A DNA stretch of 64,000 nt from Pontibacter lucknowensis (GTDB lineage Bacteria; Bacteroidota; Bacteroidia; Cytophagales; Hymenobacteraceae): positions 459,470-523,469 of the forward strand of contig NZ_FTNM01000003.1 in assembly GCF_900156415.1 (NCBI RefSeq), read 5' to 3'. This document shows, piece by piece, positions 10,626 to 18,485 of this stretch. Numbering within the stretch: the stretch's first letter is position 1; every line of letters starts with the position of its first letter. The position numbers and the translations under genes are program-made. The notes under the pieces were generated by a model. The model saw only the letters and a program-made list of their open reading frames with translations. It searched no databases and was not told the DNA's origin.

Positions 10626-12731
10626 ATGTTAACCAATAAGGTTTCTGACCAAATAAAGAGAAGTAAATACATTAGCCGCGACCTGAGCTGGCTGCGTTTT
10701 AACTACCGTGTGCTTGACCAGGCCCGCGACACGAGTCGCACCATTTTTGACCGGCTCAAGTTTATGGCCATCACGGCTTCCAACCTCGACGAGTTCTTTA
10801 TGATCCGGGTAGGCAGCTTGTATAACTACATCGATTACGGCAAAGAGCGACTGGACTACTCTGGCCTGCGCGAACTGCCCTTCCGTAAGAAATTGCTTGA
10901 CTACGCGCACCGCTTTGTCAACGATCAGTACCTGACATTCAACAACGAACTTACCGAGCTGTTTGACAAAAGCGGTTTTGACATACTCAAGGTGGGCGAC
11001 CTGACCGAGATCGAGCAGAAGAAGGTAGACAGCTATTTCAAGAACACGATCTATCCGCTGCTCACGCCCATGGTGTTTGACAACTACCATGGCTTCCCGC
11101 TGCTCATGAACCAGCTGCTGACCTTTGGTGTGGTGACCCGCACCACCGAGGAGCAGAAGGCGCAGGACCGCGTGACCTTTGTGCAGATACCCCAGAACCT
11201 GGCCCGTTTTTACGAGATCAACCGCAAGGACAAGATCATCTTTGTGCCGATTGAGGAGATCATCCGCTGGAAAATCAAAAAGCTGTTTCGTAACGTGGAG
11301 ATCGTGTCAGCGAACCTCTTCCGCATTACCCGAAACGGAGATTTTACACTGGAGGAGTCTGACGATATTGAAGCTGACTTTGTACAGGAAATCAAGTCGA
11401 AGCTGAAGACGCGCAAAAAAGGACGTGTGGTGCGCCTGGAGATTGAGCGCAATCCGTCTGCCTTTATGATGAAGGTGCTGAAGGAGCGCTGGACCATCGA
11501 CAATGCCAATGTCTTCACGATCACGAGCATGATCGACCTGCGCGGTCTTTGGCAGATCATCAACCACCGGCAATTCAAAGACAAAGGTTTTAAGCAACCC
11601 GCATCCGTAACGCCGCTCAGCCTTCCGGCCGAGTCGGTGGACATGTTTCAGTATCTGAAAGAGCATGACGTACTGCTGCACCACCCCTACAACAACATGG
11701 AGCCTGTAGTGCAGCTACTGGAGCGCGCCGCCGAAGACCCTTATGTACTAGGCATCAAGCAGACGATTTACCGACTGGCGGATCAGTCACGTGTGACGGC
11801 TGCTTTGCTGAAGGCTGCTGAAAATGGCAAGCACGTATCGGTGCTGTTTGAGGTGAAGGCCCGCTTTGATGAGGAGCGAAACCTGCGTGAGGGTGAGCGT
11901 CTGGAAAAGGCTGGCTGTTTTGTGATCTACGGCATCAGCAAGTATAAGACGCACACCAAAATGCTTATGATCATCCGGAAGGAAGGGGAGAAGGTGACGC
12001 GCTACGTGCACATCGGAAGCGGTAACTATAACGAGCAGACCGCCCGCCTGTATACGGACGTGAGTCTGCTGACCACCAACGATGTGTATGCGCATGACGT
12101 GTCGGAGTTTTTCAATGTAATAACCGGTCACTCCCGACCAAACGAGTATAAATACCTGCTCACTTCTCCTAAATCCATGCGCCAGCAACTGATCGAGCTG
12201 ATTCGCCATGAAGCACGCAATGCCAAGAAAGGGCTGAAGAGCGGAATCGTGATCAAGATCAACTCACTGGAAGACAAGGAGGTGATAGATGAATTTTACA
12301 AAGCTTCCAAGGCAGGTGTTCCGATTAAGCTCATCGTGCGCGGCATCTGCTGTTTACGCCCGGGCCGTGAAGACCTGAGCGAGAATATTTCAGTAAAGTC
12401 GATCGTAGGAGAGTACCTGGAGCACAGTCGCATCTATTACTTCCACAACAACGGTGACCCGAAGGTATATGGAGGCAGTGCCGACGTTATGGTGCGCAGC
12501 TTTGACCGCCGTATTGAAGCACTTTTCCTGATCGTGAATGAGGAACTGAAAAAAGAGGCGATCAATATTCTGTACTACAACCTGCTCGACAACCAGAACT
12601 CCTACATCATGCGCGAAGACGGTACCTATTCCCGTAAAAAGCCCGCCGCCAATGAAGAGATCGTTGATGTGCACAAACTGTTCTACAAGAAGGTGTTCGA
12701 GGAAACAACGCAGGAGGTAGAGTTAGTATAA
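10626..12731 (+). CDS. ppk1: Polyphosphate kinase 1
   Basis: 701 aa, normal for PPK1. N-domain: SRDLSWLRFNYRVLDQA and ASNLDEFFMIRVGSL. The PLD-like C1/C2 domains contain LLHHPYNN, VLGIKQTIYR, the phosphorylated His in KYKTHTKM, the HIGSGNYNEQTARLYTD block, GICCLRPG and the second His in IYYFHNN with the GSADVMVRSFDRRIE segment. It reversibly transfers the gamma phosphate of ATP to polyphosphate. It converges on a Ppx/GppA phosphatase gene across a terminator, placing synthesis and breakdown side by side but in separate transcripts. Confidence 0.97.
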   Translation: MLTNKVSDQIKRSKYISRDLSWLRFNYRVLDQARDTSRTIFDRLKFMAITASNLDEFFMIRVGSLYNYIDYGKERLDYSGLRELPFRKKLLDYAHRFVNDQYLTFNNELTELFDKSGFDILKVGDLTEIEQKKVDSYFKNTIYPLLTPMVFDNYHGFPLLMNQLLTFGVVTRTTEEQKAQDRVTFVQIPQNLARFYEINRKDKIIFVPIEEIIRWKIKKLFRNVEIVSANLFRITRNGDFTLEESDDIEADFVQEIKSKLKTRKKGRVVRLEIERNPSAFMMKVLKERWTIDNANVFTITSMIDLRGLWQIINHRQFKDKGFKQPASVTPLSLPAESVDMFQYLKEHDVLLHHPYNNMEPVVQLLERAAEDPYVLGIKQTIYRLADQSRVTAALLKAAENGKHVSVLFEVKARFDEERNLREGERLEKAGCFVIYGISKYKTHTKMLMIIRKEGEKVTRYVHIGSGNYNEQTARLYTDVSLLTTNDVYAHDVSEFFNVITGHSRPNEYKYLLTSPKSMRQQLIELIRHEARNAKKGLKSGIVIKINSLEDKEVIDEFYKASKAGVPIKLIVRGICCLRPGREDLSENISVKSIVGEYLEHSRIYYFHNNGDPKVYGGSADVMVRSFDRRIEALFLIVNEELKKEAINILYYNLLDNQNSYIMREDGTYSRKKPAANEEIVDVHKLFYKKVFEETTQEVELV

Positions 12732-12761
12732 AATCTGGTTTTATCTTCCGCTGAAAACAAG

Positions 12762-12806
12762 AACGGGAGTGGTACATGATCATCATGCGCCACTCCCGTT
12801 TTTTTA
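12762..12806 (+). terminator. Terminator after ppk1
   Basis: AACGGGAGTGG (12762-12772) pairs with CCACTCCCGTT (12790-12800), with an inner ATGAT/ATCAT pairing in the loop, followed by a run of T. Confidence 0.88.
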
Positions 12807-12897
12807 TAAAAGTCCCGCCCGGCTAAGTCATTTCCACCATAGTAATCACGTGCGAGGAAGATCGCTCCATAGCATGTGCCTGCGGGCAAGGCGAAAA

Positions 12898-13800
12898 CTA
12901 CCTGCTGATCTGACTGATCACAAACCGCTCCTGATGATGCTGCTCATATAAAGCGTGAATCATTCCGTCTTTGAGGCCGACGGCAGGCACGAGCATGCTC
13001 TCGAGCTTGGCCCACTTCATGGCGGACAGGTATATCTCAGCAGCGGGGAGGATAACGTCGGCGCGGTCAGGGTTGAGGAGCAGTTCGGTGATGCGCTGCT
13101 CCATGGTCATCGCTGCTACCCGCTGTGTGATCTCTTCAATCTGCTTGCGGAAAATCGCCTTGCCCACTGCCTTGCCTGACAGGTCAAATATCTTGTTGAT
13201 GTTACCTCCTGTGCCAATGGCGCGGGTGAGATGGTATTTTTTGGCGTTCTCTTCGATCCATACCCGCATGTTGTTCCAAAGCTCCTGTGAGTCCACGCCG
13301 TGCATGTGCCGGATGGAGCCCTGCTCAAAGGATTGCGAGGCCATCTTCTCCCGGTTCACATAGATGTTGAACTCGGTGCTACCGCCGCCCACGTCAATGT
13401 GCAGGTAATTACGCTCATCCAGAAAGTTCACGATAACTTTGTTGATCAGGTCGGCTTCGGCTACCCCGTCGATCACCTGGATGTTCATGCCGATGGCCTG
13501 GTGCACACGGTCCAGAATTTCAGGGGCATTTTGGGAGGTGCGCATGGCAGAGGTGGCGCACACCATATAGTGGTCCACGTCGTGCACGTCGAGTAGCAGT
13601 TGAAAAGCGTGCAGTAGCTTGATGAACTTCTGAATTTTGTGCTCGCTGATAAAACCGGCATTGAACACATCCTCTCCAAATCGGATGGCGTAGCGGATGT
13701 ATTCAACTCTTTTAAAAATTACGTTTCCATTCTGATTCAGAACGTTGGAGATCTGGCACCTCACCGCGTTCGAACCGATATCAATAGCAGCTAACTTCAA
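12898..13800 (-). CDS. ppx: Ppx/GppA family exopolyphosphatase
   Basis: 300 aa, the short single-unit form. It has the ASKHA phosphate-1 motif near the start (AAIDIGSNAVRCQI), HIDVGGGSTEFNIY (phosphate-2) and AIGTGGNINKI, with GSIRMHGVDS between. Members release phosphate from polyphosphate ends or hydrolyse pppGpp; with ppk1 opposite, exopolyphosphatase is the better guess. No HD domain is present. Probably monocistronic. Confidence 0.9.
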   Translation of the reverse strand: MKLAAIDIGSNAVRCQISNVLNQNGNVIFKRVEYIRYAIRFGEDVFNAGFISEHKIQKFIKLLHAFQLLLDVHDVDHYMVCATSAMRTSQNAPEILDRVHQAIGMNIQVIDGVAEADLINKVIVNFLDERNYLHIDVGGGSTEFNIYVNREKMASQSFEQGSIRHMHGVDSQELWNNMRVWIEENAKKYHLTRAIGTGGNINKIFDLSGKAVGKAIFRKQIEEITQRVAAMTMEQRITELLLNPDRADVILPAAEIYLSAMKWAKLESMLVPAVGLKDGMIHALYEQHHQERFVISQISR

Positions 13801-13901
13801 AAATTATCCGGTTAAGAGCGTACAACATGCTTTACTAAGCCAAATATAGGTATAAATGCTGTACGCAGAAAGTATCGGTGCTGCCAATTAAACCGGCGAT
13901 T

Positions 13902-15254
13902 TTACTCAGCAGACTGCACCCAGCCGAGTCTGCCGTCCGGCTGTCGCACGAGGTCAAACTGTCCGTTCACGGCTACTACAGGTATAGCAGCGCCTGCTGG
14001 CAGACTATCCATTTGCCCGGCTTCGGAGTGTGCGTCATCCAGCAGCGGACGCTCCTGTCTTAGTTTTTTAACGGCAATGGGCTTGGCTATACCTTCCACC
14101 AGTGAGCTGATGATATATGCCTCCGACTGATCGGGCAGGCGCACGCGGTACCAGTTGTTTGCGGCACCCACCACCTGGAGCGGCGTGTGCTTGCTGAGGG
14201 AGGTATGGAGCGCTGCTTTAGCTGAAGGCTCTGCCCGCACATTGGCCATTTTGGACGACACCCTTACCCAGTTGCCGATCTGCGTGGCATCCACTTTCAC
14301 GGTAGGTATAGGTGCTGCAGACTGGTGCACGTAGGGGTAGGGGTTGGTGGCACCGCGACCATAGCGGTAAATGCCGAAGTGCAGGTGCGGGCCGGTTCCC
14401 CTGGCATTGCCGGTGTTGCCGACCAATCCGAGCGTGTCGCCTACACTGACGCGCTGTCCGGCTGTAACCAGCTGCTGGTCAAGGTGGGCGTAGTAAAGGT
14501 TCTGCCCACGATTCAAATCCGAAAGCCAGATCACCTTGCCGCCACGGGGCGTTTCGTTCACACGCGACACGACACCGTCTACCGAGGCGATGACGGGTGT
14601 GCCGCGCGGTGCGAAAATATCAATGCCTTCGTGGCTGCGAGCGCCTGCATCACGTGGGTCACCCCAGATGCTGGCGATGTGACGACTTGACTTACCAGGT
14701 ATAGGAAAAGCCAGGGTAGGCTGTGCTTGTATAGTGATGGTATAAGTGCCGCCGCGCAGCAGCTCCGGCTGCACACGCAGCAAGTGCGCCATGTCCTCAT
14801 CCACCACGTAAGTCAGCGTAGTGGCTGTGCTATCTGTGTGGGCAACCTGTTTGGGGGCTCTGGCCGGGTCGGTGCTGGCTTCAAACAGATCCATGAAAAC
14901 CTGCATAGTCTCCCGTGCTTTCATCTCCAGGCTCACTACCAGTTTCTCGCCGCGTTTGGCTTCTACTCTGTAACCGAGCGCTCGTGGTTTGTCAGCCGGA
15001 AAGTAGCCGGTTTCTTTGAAAGGCAGCGTAACCGGCGTGGGTGTTTGCAAGGCAGTTTGCCCTGTCGCCAGCCAGTCCTGCCCCACAGCCGTCTGATCAA
15101 GTTTGGCGCTCTTCAGGGATGAGACATAGGCCTCGTAAGGCGTCTCTTTTTTGAACACGCCACGCAGCGTTTCCCGGCTTCCGCAACTGGAGAGGAAGAG
15201 GGTAACGAGTAAGAAGTATAAGAGAGAAGAATAGCTTATCGGCTTTCTGTTCAT
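13902..15254 (-). CDS. M23 (LytM) peptidase lipoprotein with SH3-like repeats
   Basis: 450 aa. Lipoprotein signal with lipobox (LFLSSC). The LytM domain (about residues 195-310) has the zinc ligands in HEGIDIFAPRGTPV and GPHLHFGIY, so it should be an active glycyl/peptidoglycan endopeptidase. Two SH3-like segments follow (WVRVSSKMANVRAEPSAKA ... NWYRVRLPDQSEAYI and the C-terminal FDLVRQPDGRLGWV), which usually bind cell wall. The N-terminal 170 residues look like an extracellular all-beta module. Outer-membrane or periplasmic. Confidence 0.88.
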   Translation of the reverse strand: MNRKPISYSSLLYFLLVTLFLSSCGSRETLRGVFKKETPYEAYVSSLKSAKLDQTAVGQDWLATGQTALQTPTPVTLPFKETGYFPADKPRALGYRVEAKRGEKLVVSLEMKARETMQVFMDLFEASTDPARAPKQVAHTDSTATTLTYVVDEDMAHLLRVQPELLRGGTYTITIQAQPTLAFPIPGKSSRHIASIWGDPRDAGARSHEGIDIFAPRGTPVIASVDGVVSRVNETPRGGKVIWLSDLNRGQNLYYAHLDQQLVTAGQRVSVGDTLGLVGNTGNARGTGPHLHFGIYRYGRGATNPYPYVHQSAAPIPTVKVDATQIGNWVRVSSKMANVRAEPSAKAALHTSLSKHTPLQVVGAANNWYRVRLPDQSEAYIISSLVEGIAKPIAVKKLRQERPLLDDAHSEAGQMDSLPAGAAIPVVAVNGQFDLVRQPDGRLGWVQSAE

Positions 15255-15489
15255 GTTTGGTTTCGTTTCCGGATTTCAGATGTGTATCCCTTTCTATACA
15301 AATATGATACCTGATTTGATTCCTTTTACTTGATATAGAATGATTTAAGCGCAATGTTGTACCTTTTGGGCAAATCTGAACAGTGCCTGAGCAGTCACGT
15401 AAAAACAGGTGTACCAATGGGAAAGGATCGTGAGAACGAACGTCAGAAAGAAAAGTATCAAAGAGCGGTGGCGCAACCGCGGAAAGAGA

Positions 15490-16284
15490 ATGGGCAAACG
15501 ACTGTTGCCTCTTTTTGCGCCGCTCATACTATCACCCTCCGCCTCCATAGGGGCTGGTAAATATGTATCCGTCAATCATAAGGTGAAGCCTAACGTGACA
15601 GCATTGTCTGTCATGCGGTTTGAGCAGGTATCCTTTGACCTCTACACTCAAATGAACCTGAGTGAATCGGACCTGAACTACGATGTGTTTAACAATGCCT
15701 TGATGGGCTATTATGGCATGTACAACGAAGGGCGTCTGTCAGATAAAGGCATCCTGACCATAGTAGACTTCACGAAGCCCTCCAGCGAAAAACGTCTCTG
15801 GGTGCTCGACCTGAACAACCGGCAGGTGCTCAGCAACACGTATGTGGCGCATGGCAGAGGCTCAGGCGAAGTGATGGCACAGACTTTTTCCAATGAGCAC
15901 AAGTCCTTTATGAGCAGTGTGGGCTTTTACGTGACCGACGAGGTATACTATGGCAAGCACGGCAAATCGCTGCGGCTAGATGGACTGGATGAGGCCTATA
16001 ACTCCAATGCCCGTGACCGTGCCGTGGTGATGCATGGCGCCGAGTATGCCACCGAAGACTTTATGAATAAATACGGCAGACTGGGCCGCAGCCTGGGATG
16101 TCCGGCAGTGCCACTGGGTGAGCACGAAAGCATAATCGATGCAGTAAAAGGCAAGACAGCCCTGTACATCCACTCGGGTGACCAGACCTATACCTCGCAC
16201 TACCTTGACAATGCCAATGCCGTGGCGGGCTATATGGCAAGCACGCAGCCTACCCAGCTTCCGCCAGCGGAGTTTTCCATTTAA
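15490..16284 (+). CDS. Murein L,D-transpeptidase catalytic domain (YkuD_2) protein
   Basis: 264 aa from Met 15490, which starts a signal-like segment (MGKRLLPLFAPLILSPSA); the frame extends 27 codons upstream with a very basic sequence, so the start is uncertain. The core shows VVMHGAEYA and RSLGCPAVP with the predicted catalytic Cys, matching the Bacteroidota YkuD_2 family rather than classic YkuD. Likely a periplasmic cell-wall cross-linking or trimming enzyme. It is divergent from the M23 peptidase gene and its last 35 nt overlap the end of the convergent redoxin gene. Confidence 0.82.
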   Translation: MGKRLLPLFAPLILSPSASIGAGKYVSVNHKVKPNVTALSVMRFEQVSFDLYTQMNLSESDLNYDVFNNALMGYYGMYNEGRLSDKGILTIVDFTKPSSEKRLWVLDLNNRQVLSNTYVAHGRGSGEVMAQTFSNEHKSFMSSVGFYVTDEVYYGKHGKSLRLDGLDEAYNSNARDRAVVMHGAEYATEDFMNKYGRLGRSLGCPAVPLGEHESIIDAVKGKTALYIHSGDQTYTSHYLDNANAVAGYMASTQPTQLPPAEFSI

Positions 16285-16822
16285 TGCCACAGCCTATACC
16301 TGGTTTCTGGTCAGCTCTAACCTGATCACCGTTCAGCAAGGCATCAAGCGCCTGTCGCAGGTCCTGTCCTGTTACGGGCGTTTCGCTTTTGGGGCGTGCG
16401 TCATCAAACTGGCCATGGTAGGCCAGGCGCATGTTGCGGTCGAACACAAAAAACTCTGGTGTGCATACTGCCTGGTAGGCGCGGGCCACTTGCTGGGTCT
16501 GGTCATACAGGTATGGAAAAGGAAAGCTTTTTTCGCCGACCAATTCCCGCATCTGCTGCGGACCGTCCTGTGGATAATTCGCCGCGTCGTTTGCGCTGAT
16601 CCCTACAAAACTTACCCCTTTTTGCTGATACTCGCGGGCTACCTTCACCAGTTCGTCCAGTATGAGCTGTACGTAAGGGCAGTGGTTGCAGAGGAACATG
16701 ATGACAGTGGCTTTGTTAGAAACCACATCCTCTAAACAGACGAGCTTGTCGGAAGCCGTGTCGAGCAGGGCAAAGTTGGGTGCTACAGTGCCCAGTGGTA
16801 ATGCTGTGGAAGCTAATGGCAT
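16250..16822 (-). CDS. Thioredoxin-fold redoxin (AhpC/TSA-like)
   Basis: 190 aa, no signal peptide, so cytosolic. Opening VAPNFALLDT, active-site CNHCPYV, cis-Pro region VCTPEFFVFD and the ending GIGCGIKWK are typical of the redoxin family found in many bacteria as a thioredoxin family protein. It probably reduces peroxides or disulfides; substrate unknown. Its 3' end overlaps the convergent L,D-transpeptidase gene by 35 nt on opposite strands; both C-termini look intact. Confidence 0.88.
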   Translation of the reverse strand: MPLASTALPLGTVAPNFALLDTASDKLVCLEDVVSNKATVIMFLCNHCPYVQLILDELVKVAREYQQKGVSFVGISANDAANYPQDGPQQMRELVGEKSFPFPYLYDQTQQVARAYQAVCTPEFFVFDRNMRLAYHGQFDDARPKSETPVTGQDLRQALDALLNGDQVRADQKPGIGCGIKWKTPLAEAG

Positions 16823-16892
16823 AATGCTGTAGATTAGGTGAGAGAATCTTTCTGGCTATACCTGAAAGCTGAATCAATGTAAGATTTTTGTG

Positions 16893-16960
16893 TGAATTAA
16901 AAAAGAAAAGGGGTGCTTATTACGCAACAGCTTTCAGCTGCGTAATAAGCACCCCTTTTC
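16893..16960 (-). terminator. Terminator of the treZ-malQ operon, 22-bp perfect stem
   Basis: Bases 16905-16926 are exactly complementary to 16939-16960 (22 bp) and the stem continues past a bulge with GCTG/CAGC pairs. On the minus strand it is followed by TTTTTT at about 16899-16904, just after malQ. Confidence 0.9.
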
Positions 16961-16976
16961 TGATTTTTTGGCGGAG

Positions 16977-18485
16977 CTATCTGCCGTACAGCTCTATTTC
17001 CTTTCTCAAGCGCTGCGCTGTAGTTTTGGTAAACATACCGGGCTGCAGGCGCCACTGCCAGTTACCCCTGGCGGTAGAAGGCTTGTTCATGATCGCTTCC
17101 TTACCCAGACCCAGCACATCCTGTATAGGCAGTACCACGAGTTGCGCCACCGACATGTAAGCCAGGCGTGCCATCACCTCATGCACGTTCTCTTTTGAAA
17201 GGCGCTGGGCACTGTAATCGCTCAGGCGCTTCTTATCATCTCGGCTGGCGTCCTGCTCATACCAGGCCCGCACGGTGCTGTTGTCATGGGTACCGGTGTA
17301 TACAATGCTGCTTTTGATGTGGTGGTGTGGCGCATAAATACTCTCGGGCAAGTCTTCACCGAATGCAAAGAGCAGCACCCGCATGCCCGGCAGATCAAAC
17401 TGGCTCATCAGGTCTCGTACCGGCTGGTCTATCTCACCCAGGTCCTCGGCGATGATGGGCATGGCAGGGAATTTCTTGCGTACCACGTTCAGCAATTCGG
17501 CTCCCGGGGTATTCACCCATTTCCCGTTGATAGCGGTTTCTTCTCCGGCAGGCACTTCCCAGTAAGCCGAGAAAGCCCGGAAATGGTCGAGGCGCAGCAA
17601 ACCGAAAAGCTCCAGGTTATGGGCGATGCGCTGCAGCCACCAGTCAAAGTTTTGGTCCTGCAGTTTTTTCCAGTCAAACACAGGCGTGCCCCAAAGCTGT
17701 CCTGTTTCGCTGAAGTAGTCCGGTGGCACACCCGAAACAGCGGTAGGCATGCCGGCCTGGTCCAGTTTGAATAAATGTGGGTGTGACCAAACATCGGCAC
17801 TGTCATGGCTTACATAAAAGGGCATGTCACCGATAAAGGTGATCTCTTTGGAGGTGCAGTATGCTTTGAGTGCCTCCCACTGGCGATAAAAAAGGAACTG
17901 GAAAAAGGCTTCCCGCTCAATCTCACCAGCCAACTCAGCCAAGAGTGCCTCCATAGCATGATCCTGCCGTGTTTTAACTTTCTCAGGCCATTCCACCCAG
18001 GGTTTCTGATCGTAATAATGTTTGAAAGCCACAAAGCTTGTAAAGTCTGGCAGCCATGCCTTGTGCGTTTCCCGAAAGCGGATAAACGCGGCTTTGAGTT
18101 TGCTAGCCTTGCCGTCTTTGTAGTTGTCGTACGCCTGTCGCAGCAGCTTCACTTTATAGTCCGCCACCTTCGGGTAGTTTACCTTGGATTTGTCGAAGCC
18201 GCCGCCCGCCCGTATGTCCTTTTTGTCCAGCAGGCCATCTTCCACCAGCCGTTCGGGGCTTATCAGCAGGGGGTTGCCGGCAAAGGCGGAGTGGCTGCTG
18301 TAGGGCGAGTTGCCTGAGCCGATTTCAGTCGGGTTGAGCGGCAGGATCTGCCAATAGCGCTGGCCCGCCTCAGCCAGCAGGTCGGCAAACTTATAGGCCT
18401 CTGAGCCCAGGTCGCCGATGCCATAAGCGGATGGGAGCGAGGTGATGTGGAGCAGGATGCCGCTGCTTCGTTTGGGTATAATCAT
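16977..18485 (-). CDS. malQ: 4-alpha-glucanotransferase (GH77)
   Basis: 502 aa, normal for the short bacterial MalQ. Seen: SSGILLHITSLPSAYGIGDLG, YWQILPLNPT, FIGDMPFYVSHDSADVW, LLRLDHFRAFSAYWEVP (nucleophile Asp), IIAEDLGEI (acid/base Glu) and TGTHDNSTVRAW (third Asp). It disproportionates maltodextrins by moving glucan chains between donors, rescuing short products. Its ATG overlaps the treY stop by 4 nt, indicating coupled translation; it is the last gene of the minus-strand operon. Confidence 0.97.
   Translation of the reverse strand: MIIPKRSSGILLHITSLPSAYGIGDLGSEAYKFADLLAEAGQRYWQILPLNPTEIGSGNSPYSSHSAFAGNPLLISPERLVEDGLLDKKDIRAGGGFDKSKVNYPKVADYKVKLLRQAYDNYKDGKASKLKAAFIRFRETHKAWLPDFTSFVAFKHYYDQKPWVEWPEKVKTRQDHAMEALLAELAGEIEREAFFQFLFYRQWEALKAYCTSKEITFIGDMPFYVSHDSADVWSHPHLFKLDQAGMPTAVSGVPPDYFSETGQLWGTPVFDWKKLQDQNFDWWLQRIAHNLELFGLLRLDHFRAFSAYWEVPAGEETAINGKWVNTPGAELLNVVRKKFPAMPIIAEDLGEIDQPVRDLMSQFDLPGMRVLLFAFGEDLPESIYAPHHHIKSSIVYTGTHDNSTVRAWYEQDASRDDKKRLSDYSAQRLSKENVHEVMARLAYMSVAQLVVLPIQDVLGLGKEAIMNKPSTARGNWQWRLQPGMFTKTTAQRLRKEIELYGR

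Noticed and set aside
16250..16284. Possible frameshift where the L,D-transpeptidase and redoxin genes overlap
   Set aside because: They are on opposite strands and both proteins reach their family-typical C-termini; a simple convergent overlap.
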